NCBI GenBank assembly: GCA_009801015.1
Contig: VHZZ01001501.1
Location: forward strand, 44,841 to 96,420
Length of the DNA: 51,580 nucleotides
Direction: 5' to 3'
Origin: Silene noctiflora
Lineage: Eukaryota; Streptophyta; Magnoliopsida; Caryophyllales; Caryophyllaceae
A program made the translations under genes and the position numbers. Below, in pieces: positions 22,108 through 33,436 of the stretch (position 1 is its first letter; the number at the start of each line of letters is the position of its first letter). The notes below the pieces were generated by a model. That model was not told the DNA's origin. It did not search any database and saw only the letters and a list, made by a program, of their open reading frames with translations.

Positions 22108-23023
22108 CTATATAGATAAATGAGACAGAAGTTTAATATTCTATTTTGTTGTCCCGTCCATCTATTTGTTCTGTTTGGGATAAATCCGTTTTATCCAATT
22201 ATTTGTGATTAGATTATTAAGCAATCAATTAGCATTATTCCACATAAAAATGCTATAGTGGTTGAATTAGTTGATCACGCTTAAACATTTGATAATAATT
22301 AACAATATTATCCTCATATAATTAATTATTTATTTCACATGATCAGTTAAGTTGAATAATTTTAAGGTTGTCAACTAAAAACTATTCATATTCATATTCC
22401 TATTCCTGGGAATTCCTATTTCTATTCCTATTCCTAGTACATACAAATTGGTAACAACCTAGTACTAGTAATTCTTTATGTTTTAGTGGAAATCATGTGC
22501 AATGTTGATGGAAATTTCTTTTTGGCTTTGTTTGTGAAGGTGTCCCAATAATTCTTAATGATTTTGCCATCAACGGTCTTTTAATATACACATTACCGTT
22601 GGCAAAGTTATTACCACTCAATTTTTTTGACAAAAAGACCATTTCTAAGGTTGTAATGGCGTCTAAGTTATTTGACCAAAATACCCCTTGTTTGTATTAG
22701 TTGTTGGGTTAGCTTTTGGGAGACAATAAAGCATTTAAGAAGGTGATAATGACTTTTTACTCAAAATTTGGTAAAAATATCTACTATTTCGGTATGACTA
22801 TTTCTCTATTTCGGTATTTCTCTAAAATATCTACTATGAATACTTTATACACTAGTTTATTCTAGTTATGTTCTTTTTTTTAATATTGTATTTTCGGGTG
22901 ATATTGAGACGATAAACCTCGGAAACAATTTGAGCTCGAGCCGAGAAACCCCAGACTCGCGCTCAGCTCGACTCGTTAAAACCCTACTATTTGCGTCATG
23001 GTTTTCGGATTGCAACTCATTCA
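22108..23023. other. intergenic, low-complexity patches
   Basis: Contains a TATTCC/GGAATA-rich patch at 22390-22437 and a GAGCTCGAGCCGAG-type stretch at 22931-22975. No gene. Confidence 0.4.
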
Positions 23024-23028
23024 CAAAG

Positions 23029-23300
23029 TGGTAAAGTATAAAACCGATCTTAGAATTTCAATCATCAGTTTAAATTTTTGGTTGAGAAAGTTTCTTGACA
23101 TGGAATCAGAGCCAAGTGACCAAAAGGTCCCGGGTTCTAATTCCACCCCGTGGAATATTAGCACCAGGTATGAAGGCCTTCAGTTACATCCACACTTCAA
23201 ACCCAAAGAACATTCGTGTGAGGGGGCATGTTAGAATATAAAATCGATCTTGAGACTTCAATCATGAGTTTAAGCTTTTAGTTGAGAGAGTTTCTTAACA
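23029..23300 (+). mobile_element. complete miniature LTR element (TRIM/SMART), 272 bp
   Basis: Two 72-bp LTRs (23029-23100 and 23229-23300) share the blocks TATAAAA-CGATCTT, TCAATCAT and AGTTTAA, then TTGAGA, and end TTTCTTGACA and TTTCTTAACA. The 5-bp duplication CAAAG flanks the element (23024-23028 and 23301-23305). Directly after the left LTR, TGGAATCAGAGCCAAGTG is a primer-binding site for initiator tRNA-Met (usual form TGGTATCAGAGC). Just before the right LTR, GTGAGGGGGCA is a polypurine tract. The 128-bp interior has no gag or pol, so it needs helper proteins. Confidence 0.92.
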
Positions 23301-23305
23301 CAAAG

Positions 23306-24901
23306 TTCGCTATGTACTCGAGAATTCATGACCATGAGTGACGAGATTATTATTCGATATATTTCATATTTACCTTATTTATCATTACCCGTTCGTCTTT
23401 ACAGAGTTAAAATTCCGGCTCACACGTTATTATTGGGGAAGAATTGTCTAACATTATTCATTAGTTTGGTGCAATGTTACGGTCATTTGATAATGACACA
23501 AGTACGATATGTCTACAAAGTCTTGTTTGCGAACGAGCTGTAATAAACTATTAATAATAATAATACGAGTAGTTATTTTAGGACATGAAGAAGAAGAACA
23601 ATACGTGGTTTAATTGGGTAAAAATTATCACCATATTTGGCGTCTTTCTGTGACAAATACTTTCATGTCAATGACATTAAGTTTCTTTCACGACAATAAT
23701 AATAGCCTTCCTACTTATAATTATTGTATGTTATGTCACCAATAATACTTATTGTAGATAACGACTTCTTCTATTATTCTAATTTATTTATGTTAACTCG
23801 TACTAATTTGTAAGAGTACATATTTAGGTGGAAGAATGGGTAACGAGCCGGAATTAATGATACTCGGAAAATGGAGGGAATGCGTCACAAGAAATAAAAA
23901 GTAATAATTGATCTCATTTTGGACATGATCGAGTTAATTAGTCTCTTATAAATTGTAAATAAATGTTGTTTTATACTCTCATTGTATAAAATCGATTCAC
24001 AACCAAGAACATCATAAACATTTTAATTTAACTGAAAAACAAAAATAAAAGAAAAACGGTTATACAAAACTCATTTTACCTAAACAGCTACATTCTCATC
24101 TCCGATGGTCTTCAGTTAAGAATGTGTGTTTGGACATAACATTCCATTTTGGCAGCCTCTTTTGCTTGGGAACGTCACAAGCTTGCGATCTCTTACAACC
24201 CTCTTTCACTGACCCTCCCACTTATTCTTTTGTCCGTCACAGATGAAAATTTGTACTATTTTAGACCTAACCTCAAAATCTTAGGAGACATATTGCATTA
24301 GAGAGGGGACATTATCCAAGTCATAGACTAACCATCTTTCATTATTGTTGACATAATAGTTACTAACCAAATTTGTATCATTTATTAATTTCAGTAGCAG
24401 AAATGTAAAACTATGTACTATCTTTGAATCTTCATCAGTTGACTATTACTTTTGATTTAAATCGAAAGTAATACCTAGAAAGTTCTCCCTCGATTTTTTA
24501 TCTGTTGTTTTAGAAGATTTCACACAATTAAGAAATTATTGGAAAAAGTTTCACTAATAATTAAATGAAATACTAAATTACTATTCAAAATAGTGAAAGC
24601 AACTTTTTAGATCAATCAAATAACTTTAAACATCATTTTCCTCTAATAGTTATTGTTTTAGGAAAAGTAGAAAATATGTAATGCATGAAAAACTGTAAAA
24701 CGACAAATAAAAAGAAATTTTGATATGTTCTTAAATGACAAATAAAATGGAACAATGAGAATATTAGTTAATCAAGTATTAGGCAGCAATAATGACTGAA
24801 ATAGATGTATTATCCGTAACACGAATTTAAAACAAATTAGGTTAAATGTAAGTCATTTTATTGAGACAATATAAAAGCCTTGAGCTACCCCTTTACAAAC
24901 T
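23306..24901. other. intergenic spacer, 1.6 kb
   Basis: The 71-codon frame at 23328-23543 shows no domain and no convincing context. I see no other structure. Confidence 0.4.
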
Positions 24902-24905
24902 ACAA

Positions 24906-25508
24906 CCCTGTTTGGTAAACATTATATTGAGCGAAATTAATAGATTCCGGCGTAATTAGTAGTTTGACCAAACAATCTATTATTTTCATGTATTTGGTAA
25001 ACGGCGTATTCTGATAGTATATTGGTTAGAATCTACTGTTTTTAAATACTTGTATAGCTCCCGTGCAAATGCACAGTATTTTAGATACAAATATTAGAGA
25101 ATTTGACAATTAATTAAACTAATGCAGTTTATCTCCATTTGAAAAGAGTAGAAATTTGCATATATAATCCTAAGGAAATATTTTATTAGCCTTATTTATG
25201 TAAAAGTTAAACAATGATAGATGTTAAAACCATGATTTATGTTACAAAAATAAATAGGAGATAAATATTGTTCAATAGTAAATATAGATAGTGAAGACTA
25301 ATTAAGTAGGAAGTAAATATTGTCAAGTAAAATATCACTTAGGCGGGAAATTTAAGCGGGAGAATTTAGAGATGTATTAATCTTTTAGTATATAAGGGAT
25401 TAGTATATAGGGGATGCTGCTAGTAACAGCATATTGCATTAACATATATTCAATTAATTCATGAAATCATTCTAATTATCCTAAAATATGTTAATTAACA
25501 AACACCTT
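24906..25508. mobile_element. GTTTGGTAAAC-ended MITE interrupted by a Helitron
   Basis: The left end CCCTGTTTGGTAAACATTAT and right end TTAATTAACAAACACC are loosely inverted, like the element at 10128-10490. The Helitron at 25049-25414 lies inside. Ends approximate. Confidence 0.4.
25049..25414 (-). mobile_element. non-autonomous Helitron-like element
   Basis: Minus strand: 5' TCCCCTATATACTAATCCC after A, and a 3' hairpin CTGTGCATTTGCACGG followed by GAGCTATACAAG then T. The final tetramer is CAAG instead of CTAG. The 5' terminus is present twice in tandem (ends at 25399 and 25414). Confidence 0.65.
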
Positions 25509-26160
25509 TTTCTAATTCTGTTAATTTATTTAATAGTTAAACCTGCTACTAAAATCTGGTAATCGTATCCTACTAACGTTATCCGTTATCACGAATCTGC
25601 TTCTGCTTTTTGCAAGACCTACATGATTCTTTGGAGTATATAATAGTGCCAATATAATGATGACATTAATGAGGAGTCATGTCCATAATTGTACCGCACT
25701 TAATGAATAATTACACTAATTAATCATATTTTGACAAGTTTCAATTGACCACTACTCCTATTAGGTACATTTGGAGTCACTTAATATATTAATAATGTTG
25801 TTTTAAACTTTAAATTAAGTGGTATCAAATCCATTACTTTTGTTATTACAAACAAAACGATAAGATATTAAGATAGTGTTAGTGATTTTAATTGAGTTTT
25901 TATATTTGTTTTATTATATCATTGTTTAATAAAGTAATTGATCTTTATGAACTACTAATCAACTTTTGGCATGAAAGGTCATGTCTTAGAAAACTATGGA
26001 CTAAAACACGAGTTAGGGGAAAGATGAAGAACGAGTTACATCCTCAATTCTTTTTTTAATAATTACAATACATGCTTTGAAAAAAGTTTTGCTTTATAAA
26101 TTACTAGGGAGTACTATGTTTTTCATCTGCATAAATTATAAAATAAAACCGTTTTACACA
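25509..26160. other. AT-rich spacer
   Basis: No gene or definable repeat. Confidence 0.35.
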
Positions 26161-26204
26161 TTACAAATTAAGATGACCATTTAGTTGGTTGAACACCTAT
26201 TTTT

Positions 26205-27045
26205 TAACTATAAATTAAATAAAGAGACATGCTTTTTCACATACGGATTTTACTCATTCACATACAATTTTTATAATTTTACCCTTGTCATTTTTTCATT
26301 CCCTCATTCAATTAATATTTCTTCTCCCTTTTCTCATCTCCCTTCACCTCCACCACCGCTTACTCCGATCGGAAAATTAAATCAAACTAACTGATTATTG
26401 AATTTAGTCGTTTTTTCTGGAATGCTGTACTTCCACAAAGTAAGTTGGTAGATTGAGTTCTCTTAAATAAAGCCTAGTACGTGGCATTCCATGGCCTTGA
26501 TTTTGATTTATTACTTAGCTTTGTGCGTCAATTTGCAATTGCTGCGGTGCTTTTGAATTTCGATATCTAATTATTTGTTTTTGGGTATATATGAGTCGAC
26601 AACATTGTTTCCGTTTTCTACTTTGTTGAATCTGGCCACCACGACCTAATGCCTCTCATTGTGCCAACTAACTACCCTCGCACACCACCGCCCACGACCT
26701 AGAACCACCGTCCATCATTCAATACACCTAATTGATAAATAAGTTTAACATAATAATTTTACTAATTGACAAACCCTAATAATTTTAATAAAACATATTA
26801 TTAATTGACAACGAAATTAACATACTAATTGGAGTATATGATCCATTATTCAAGTTTTTAGAATAGAACAATTAGATTCAATTTTAGGGAAAAGTTATGT
26901 AAATCTTAATTTGTTTAGGTTTAGGAAAAGGGCATGGTATGGAAAGTTAATGAAAAAGTGTATGTGAAAGAGTAAAGTTGAAAAAGTAATTCCGTAAATA
27001 AATGAGAGAAAATATACAAATGAGCTCTTATACGTTTCGTTAACC
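26205..27045. mobile_element. possible terminal-inverted-repeat element
   Basis: Left-side blocks (TTTTTCACATACGGATTTTAC, CATTCACATACA) reappear inverted at the right (TGTATGTGAAAGAGTAAAG, GTAATTCCGTAAAT). The match is patchy and no target duplication was found. The 69-codon frame at 26185-26394 falls in it and is not called. Confidence 0.3.
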
Positions 27046-27843
27046 CATGTCCTATATATGTGCTACATTTTATTTTTTTTATATATTATTTCCTTCCGCT
27101 GTTTTAGTTATTTGTTTATCTATTTTATTTTTGAGTGTCTCACTCATTTATTTACCTTCTAATTGTGGAAAATGTTTTTCATGAATTATTTGATTATTAT
27201 ATACTTGATCATCTGACCTCAATCCACTTGTCGTTCAACAGGTATATCTATAAATGGCCTTGATTTTTGTGCTAAAATCAAAGGTAAATAAATTATCAGA
27301 ACGAAAGAAGTGTTTAAAATAATTAAATATTTAGAACGAAAAGAGCAATTCACGGACTATACAACCAGTTGTACCAGTTGTACGGTGTAGAATCTGAGCT
27401 TTTTAATAAAGTATCCGAGCTTTATCTTAAAGAATATGAGCTTTATTAAAAAGTATCTGATCTCATCCATTTACACATTAAAAATATGAATTTTGCATTA
27501 GTTCAGAAAAAATACATATAAGCTCGAATTCTTATACCTTGGTTGTATAATGCTTATATACAACTGATTGTATAATCCTATTTGAGCTATCTCATACTAG
27601 AGCCAATAGGCTCTCTGAATTAGGATACGGCTATAGAAAGAGCTTGATTTTGATTTTGAAGGGCTTGGTTCTGACGTTTTCGATCCAATCTTTGGAAATT
27701 ATCAACATCATATATCATGTCCAAGCCCATAATATAGGCTCAATAATGTTGTACGTATCCAGTCCGGTTTTGGACCGGTATTTTCCTGTCCGGTTCCAGC
27801 CCAAAATTTTAGTAAACCGGTTGTGTCTTCGGTCCAACAAATT
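27046..27843. other. intergenic spacer
   Basis: Contains a run of related phrases AGCTTTTTAATAAAGTATCCG, GAGCTTTATTAAAAAG and TTGTATAATGCTTATATACAAC, suggesting a decayed hairpin element at 27355-27590. No gene. Confidence 0.4.
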
Positions 27844-27846
27844 TTA

Positions 27847-28317
27847 GGGGTTGTTTGGTTCAACTAGTCGGAATGGAATGGAATGTAGTTTGATAGTATG
27901 GTGGTATGGGGTTCTAGACCATGGTGGAGCTAGGGGGGCTAGCAGGGGCGGCTGCCCCCCGGCGGTTGAGTTTTTCGAAGTTTTTAGTTAAATTTTTCGA
28001 AGTTTTTCCGAGTGTACTTTATATTATTACCCATCCACCCCCCCCCCCCACAAATTTTCGCCCCCTGAACTCAAATCCCGGCTCCGCCACTGGTTCTAGA
28101 TCCATACTTGTCTAATCTTGTTAGGTTCACGACAAGTTATCGAAGGGGGGAATGGAGTTTGAATCCAAGGGGAGAGGGTGGGTATGGAATTTCAAGGGGT
28201 TGGGGTGGAGTTAGAATCCATTCCGTATCTAACTCCATTCCAAAATCACCCAACCAAACACTTGAATGAACACAATCCATTCCATTCCATTCCAAAGTGT
28301 AGTCAACCAAACACCCC
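27847..28317. mobile_element. Tourist-like MITE (TTA duplication), host of a nested hAT MITE
   Basis: Begins GGGGTTGTTTGGTTCAACTA and ends GTCAACCAAACACCCC. Beyond these, both arms carry GGAATGGAATGGAATG or its complement. The trinucleotide TTA flanks both sides (27844-27846 and 28318-28320), as in PIF/Harbinger elements. Without the insertion at 27919-28092 it would be about 290 bp. Confidence 0.85.
27919..28092. mobile_element. hAT-like MITE, type copy, 8-bp duplication
   Basis: A perfect 8-bp target duplication, GTTCTAGA, at 27911-27918 and 28093-28100. The ends CCATGGTGGAGC and GCTCCGCCACTG are inverted with three mismatches. The interior has GGGGGGCTAG, CTGCCCCCC, a repeated TTTTTCGAAGTTTTT and a C(10) run. 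It is inserted in the Tourist-like MITE. This is the reference copy for the family members listed elsewhere. Confidence 0.9.
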
Positions 28318-28380
28318 TTAACATATTGGTGTTGGTTCGGTCTTAGACTCGTGCACAGTCGTAAGAGCAATAGTTAAAAT

Positions 28381-28713
28381 CTTTGTAGTCTATAACTTTA
28401 CTCAAGCAATGAAACATGTCTTTAGAGTTTCGGTTTCTATCACCCGTTTATCTTCTTCTTGCATGTTCACCAAGACTACTCAAGGTGTGAGGATTACCCG
28501 ATTCAGCTCGATGATTACTACCCACCATTCAAGAAATGTCGTCATGTTGTTTCGCTTTGGTCTACCTCTGAGTTTAGTTCGATTAATTGGATGTCGAGTA
28601 GTTTAGAGGGTTTATGTGTCCGCCCATTTGAAAATGTGTAAATGTAACTGAATTTTATGTAGAATTTCTTTTATTCGTATCATTTTGTCGTTGTTAAAAA
28701 AAAAAAAAAAAAG
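28381..28713 (+). pseudogene. possible processed transcript copy with poly(A)
   Basis: A short frame at 28426-28641 (ends ...GLCVRPFENV, TAA) is followed by an AT-rich UTR-like stretch and 17 A at 28696-28712. The protein text is not recognised. No target duplication was found, so origin as a retrocopy is a guess. Confidence 0.25.
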
Positions 28714-28954
28714 AACTAATATTATTCATAGGAGTCTATACTTGGTCCATCAGCCTAATTTTTTCCGGAAAATTCTCTATCCAACCATCTAATAAGAGGC
28801 CGGACGAACATACCTTAGACTTATGGTTAAAGTTCGATCAATGATTTTATATTTTAATAAACATTATAACTAACTTTGCTTTAACTAATACAAGTATTTC
28901 GTACTCCATAGAACATTTTTATCATTAACGGTTTCAGAGATTAGTAAATTCTCG

Positions 28955-29107
28955 AGTGGTGGAGCTAGGGAGAGGCCAATATGGGCGATCACCCTTGTTG
29001 TAAAATTAAATTTCAAGGACTGTAAATAAAAAATTTGGAATTATTTGAAGTATATTTAATACTATAATCAATTTAGCCCCCTAAGTTCAGATTGTGGCTC
29101 CGACAAT
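28955..29107 (+). mobile_element. hAT-like MITE remnant
   Basis: Left GTGGTGGAGCTAGGGAGAGG and right AGCCCCCTAAGTTCAG...GTGGCTCCGAC match the family ends. About 150 bp, decayed. Confidence 0.45.
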
Positions 29108-29370
29108 CAATTGTCTTTATGAGATTAGTAGGATTTGCCTGCTAGGAAAATTAGAGAACAGCAGAATTCAATGACAGAATTACTCCATTAACAAGAATGC
29201 CATACATGAATTTGATAGACTAATACACATCCACATTATCTTAGAACAACTACCATTTTCTCCAACAATGAATCAACAACTCGAGTTCAATGCATAAGAA
29301 ATCCGAAAGGCGGTCCATGACACGGATCCTGAAGAGTTTAGTATTTGAAACTGAGCAAGAATTTTATGAA

Positions 29371-30408
29371 TTAGTAACAATTCAACCAAATAATGTCAAG
29401 AACAGCAGAGAGCGCGAGCAAGAAGCAACTGAAGAAGGTAAAGGCTATGGAGGTGGCAACTCGGGTACAGAAGATGTGCAATGGCTTGCAGAAATTTGGC
29501 AGAGCTGTGTGTCGGATTCCTGTCCGGTTCAGGCTGGTTACTCCTGATGCTGCTGACCCGGCACTCATTAATGCATATGCAAACACCTGCCTCAGTAGAA
29601 CCATCATTGATAATTATAACATGTTAGATATCCTTAACTAACGTTTTATAAGTAGACCTGATAAACGGGTCAAACAGGCTCGCAAATAGGAATAGTACTT
29701 TCAGAATATAAGCGAAATTGTTACGACACTTTTGCAAGGACATTGTTCAAGTTATGAAATATTTCACCTGATCACCAGCATAGATAACCCATGCATAACT
29801 CTTAGAAGGGATGATGACCGATTTCTTGCGCAGCCTCGATAAACTAAGTAGCAACTGTAGAAATGAGTGAGCCACAACTGCTGCAGATACTCCGACTAGG
29901 TACCTGCATACACACGGGTGAAGCTAACCATGACATATATAAGACCGTCTTATAGGAGACCAACTGTTAACAAAAAGTTACCCAAGCATTTCAAGAGCCC
30001 AAACTAAAAATTGGGCCAAAAATGCACTGTTAATACCAAACGTTTCAAAATCTCAAAATCAAAAATTCGATGACCCAAAACCTGAAATAACCCGACACAG
30101 CGAGAAAAAATAAAAACGTACTCAAAGGAGTCGGCATAAGACCAACTAGAGTAAACAGGGAGCTGAAAGCCATAAAGAGAGATAGTTCCAGATTGTTTAG
30201 CAGTCACCATCAACGACAACGCCACCACCGCCGTCATCAAACACAACAACCTTAGTACTACATGTACGCCATCGATTGTCGCCGGTTTAACTCTCCTGTC
30301 ACTGGAAACCCACGGCGAGGATGACACCAATGGTCCACTCATTGTCCCCATTTCTATATTAGTCGGAGATTTCTCCGAAACTTTCTCCTCAGGTAAAACT
30401 TCTCCCAT
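29371..30408 (-). CDS. CASP-like membrane protein (CASPL, probably 3A-type)
   Basis: Three exons on the minus strand: 30122-30408, 29768-29903 and 29371-29586, with GT-AG junctions, giving 212 aa. CASP-like proteins are MARVEL-related four-helix proteins of the plasma membrane; founding members scaffold lignin deposition at the Casparian strip. The N-terminal 47 residues are polar and cytosolic. Helices fall at about 48-69, 97-118, 132-156 and 185-208. The family's conserved Arg in helix 1 (Arg53) and Asp in helix 3 (Asp140 of YAGDQ) are both present. The ending MSAGSAASGVTSLNRTG ... HTALPNFCKPLH ... SIAFTFFSC matches the CASPL3-like subgroup from memory. Intron 2 contains a fragment of the TCGGGT element. 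A putative TIR element begins about 20 bp upstream of the start codon. Family assignment is firm; subgroup and function are inferred. Confidence 0.9.
29653..29690 (+). repeat. end fragment of TCGGGT-type element in CASPL intron 2
   Basis: TAGACCTGATAAACGGGTCA is the cleanest version of the family's terminal sequence in this window, here without the rest of the element. Confidence 0.55.
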
Positions 30409-30424
30409 TTTTGTATTGCGTAAA

Positions 30425-31148
30425 TTAAGGAGGTGTTTGGTTGCGGGTTTTTGATGAAGTTTGGTGTATGTGAATTGGGGTTTAAAATGAAGTTTGTTTG
30501 AGAAAGTTACAAAATATGGTGCGTGGAAATATGGGAATTTTGTGTGTTTCTCGTGATTGTTGTTGTGTTTTTGTGAGTTAAAGGACAGTTTTTGTGTTCC
30601 CGGGGTTTTTCAAATGTTTGAATTGCGTACGTGGGAGCCAGGATTTGAGTTAGGGGCGAAAATTTTTAAGGGGGGCGGATGGGTAATAATATAAGGAACA
30701 CTCGGAAAAAATTCGAAATATTTAACTAAAAACTTCGAAAAACTCTACTTAGTATATAGAATCCGTAACAGATATTATAGGTGATCAAATACGGGGTTGG
30801 ACTTTAAGTTATGGATTTTATCGGTTGTCGATCAAAAGTTACATATATTTGGTTGAAGTGGTTATGAAGTATAATTGAATGAATTGAAACGTGAAGATCG
30901 AATCCGTAATAGACTATACTTTGTATCTTTTTTAACGGTTTGATTCAGTTTAGGTTTATGAAGATCGAATGAAATTTAAACCTAGGGCGAGGGAACATGA
31001 GATTTTAGGGTGTCAAGATGTAGTTAGAAATTGGATTCAGTTACCTACCTAAATTCAATTTTGAAATAAGCAATAAAACCAAAACACTCGAATGGATTAA
31101 ATCTATTTCAATCCTCTCCCGGAAAAACTCAACCAAATAAGACCCTTA
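30425..31148. mobile_element. possible Tourist-like element just upstream of the CASPL gene
   Basis: TTAAGGAGGTGTTTGGTTG at the left and CAACCAAATAAGACCCTTAA at the right are inverted with few mismatches, and TTA flanks both. If real, its left end lies about 20 bp from the CASPL start codon, so the CASPL leader and promoter would be inside it. A hAT-like remnant is nested within. Confidence 0.4.
30632..30745 (-). mobile_element. hAT-like MITE fragment
   Basis: GGGAGCCAGGATTTGAGTTA, GGGGGGCGGATGGGTAATAA, AACACTCGGAAAAAATTCG and AAAACTTCGAAAAACTC are the reverse complement of the right two-thirds of the 27919-28092 copy. The G-rich left end is missing. Confidence 0.65.
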
Positions 31149-31856
31149 ATTCTTTTGGGTTTCAAGTCATACATATTTGAATTGATTCACCCATAGACAA
31201 ATGCAATTTAACACCTACACATTTCGATAAATCTTTCTTATGTCTCACTCGAAATATTTTCCTATGTTTTCAATGAATAAGTGTATATATTTGATATAGA
31301 AGTGACACCCTCAATCTCGATTCTCACTAAAGACTTTGAAAATTCTAGCTCCAACGAAAACGAGCGTTAATACTAACTCTTTCATCTATCAATACCAAAC
31401 TTAATTGGTGTGAAAAGGGGAGTAAGAAAACCAAAACAAAAGATGAAACATTTGATGCCCGGACACTTTTCGTAACGAGTTGAAGACGGGTCAAATGTCA
31501 CCATTTTAACGACCAACGTGACCATTTTAATGACTAAATATTGTTATATTTTATAAAATTGTTCTGGTTACTTTTCATCTAAAAATAATTACGTTTTCGT
31601 TTTAAATTATATTTTGCTCTATATTAATATTAAGCTTGTGACGAAATTTAACCCGTCTAGGGCGTGACTTTGTGAACATGAAAAGGGAAAAGAGGAGCAA
31701 AAACACGAGAGAAGTGAAAGGCAACTGAAGTGCTCGTGAACCAAACATCAGTGCAGTGGGAATTGCATCAATAATGTTTGTAACAGTTCAAACAACATTC
31801 ATGCAAAACACCTGTCCATCAGAGATTGGCAACACCATCTTTCATTCACGCCCATC
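31149..31856. other. intergenic spacer
   Basis: No gene or definable repeat. Confidence 0.35.
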
Positions 31857-32058
31857 ACACTCGGTCCGATCAATTATTATTTTTTGGTTTTGACATAAAA
31901 ACTAAGAAAAGATGAGGGAGTTAATTATTAAATGATAAATGAACCAAATTGAATGTAAAAGATCAAATTTCTCATCAAATACATTTCTAAAATAAAAAGA
32001 ACAACAATAGACTGACACCCTAAAATAAAATAGAACAACAAATAACCGGAATACTCTA
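31857..32058. mobile_element. Stowaway-like MITE, decayed copy
   Basis: CACTCGGTCCGATCAATTAT at the left, then TTTTGACATAAAAACTAAG, ATGAACCAAATTGAATG and TAAAATAGAACAACAAATAA, follow the family order. The right end is mutated (CCGGAATACTC). Confidence 0.65.
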
Positions 32059-32584
32059 TTAAGTGAAGTTAATGTGATCTTGCATTTGACAAACGTGATC
32101 ACTACAAGTATTTCAACAAACTACATTACTAAACACAAAATTTTAAATATTAACCCGCAATTTATACGTCCTATAAACTCGTCATCATTTTTATTTTTAT
32201 TTTTTATTAAAGTAGAAATCGAACATAAACTCAAGATTCTAATAAGATGGAGTTTTAAGAACTCAAAGTCATTAGACTCTGAAACCATGTGAAGAGATCA
32301 TTTCAATCAAAAGTTAGTTGACTTGTCGAGGTCCAATTAATAATTATTTTCGCATGTTATTTACACAAAATTGCAACTTACGTAGCTTTGTTGGACCTTT
32401 AGCCCAACGTAAAAGAAAGAGGCCAAAGCTAATGGATCAGCCCAATTATAGTGTCGGATTAAAAAAATAATATTTGGGTTGTTATGAGTCAAGCTAATTT
32501 CACTTGTACTATTAACCGGCCCAAAATTTAATATACCAAGTACATGGCTAATGGCTCCATGTATACTACAACTATACTCATGAA
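32059..32584. other. intergenic spacer
   Basis: Short frames at 32074-32292 and on the minus strand at 32361-32710 show no domain. No structure seen. Confidence 0.35.
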
Positions 32585-32840
32585 TAGACCCGGTAAAATT
32601 GACTTGACCCGAATGACTCGACACGCATTTGAATTTATGAAGATTCGAATTTGACCCAAAACCTGAATTGGTCCGATTCTATTCAACCCGACTTGAATGT
32701 TTATTATCACATACGACGGGTCGTTCTCCCCAAATAACTTGATAACAACCCACCCGAAATAACTGGACCTAAGTTGACTCGGCCCAAATTCCTAAAAACC
32801 TGAACAGCCCAAACTCGAATTGATCCGTTTACTAGGTCTA
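32585..32840 (-). repeat. TCGGGT-type element, well-bounded copy
   Basis: Starts TAGACCCGGTAAAATTGACT and ends GATCCGTTTACTAGGTCTA, an inverted pair. The interior contains ACCCGAATGACTCG blocks and the inverted core AAATAACTTGATAA. 256 bp. Confidence 0.7.
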
Positions 32841-33436
32841 CATGTGATCACTTAGATCAACCGGTAAGGATTGTTTTAGTAAAGGTCTCGGACTCAGGGT
32901 TCATATATATCCGGTCTTAAGAATGCAACAGTGTAGAAACTTTTACCATCCAAGTTATCTTACTCGACTCAAATCTAAACTAAATCGATTTAGAGGTTTA
33001 AATAAAACGATACGATGTTTTAGTAGATACTCCTATATTGAAATTTTAGCATAATGTTTTGGAGAACCGTTGAATGACTAGAGGTGACAATGAATCGGAA
33101 GTTTTCCAATTAAATCGAGTCGAGTTGGATTCGTAGCATGCATAGTTTAGTATCCATGAGCTCATGTGAGCATATACGAGTTACAAGCATATGATTGATT
33201 TGAAGATTTCATTCCAACTAGACTCTATTGACTGAATTATTTTGGTCCAATTCCATTTTGGTAGATACCCTTCAATAATTCTAGCTCCCTATATTAACCT
33301 CAACATGATATAACTTTGACTAAACCTAGCTAATCAATCATAGAGGCCTATGTTAAGCTAGAAAAATACTTCTATTACTAACAAAACTTATAGCTATAGC
33401 TATAGTTTGCACCCCTTTATATAATTCTTATTTGTG
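32841..33436. other. intergenic spacer
   Basis: A weak tRNA-like stretch at 32853-32915 (GATCAACCGGTAAGG ... GGACTCAGGGTTCAT). Otherwise nothing recognised. Confidence 0.35.

Noticed and set aside
22998..23234. 78-codon frame at the miniature LTR element
   Set aside because: It covers the left LTR and non-coding interior, and the composition follows the tRNA-primer site and LTR, not a protein.
29393..29641. 82-codon plus-strand open frame that looks like a small protein gene
   Set aside because: It is the antisense of exon 3 of the CASP-like gene, whose minus-strand translation matches the family strongly.
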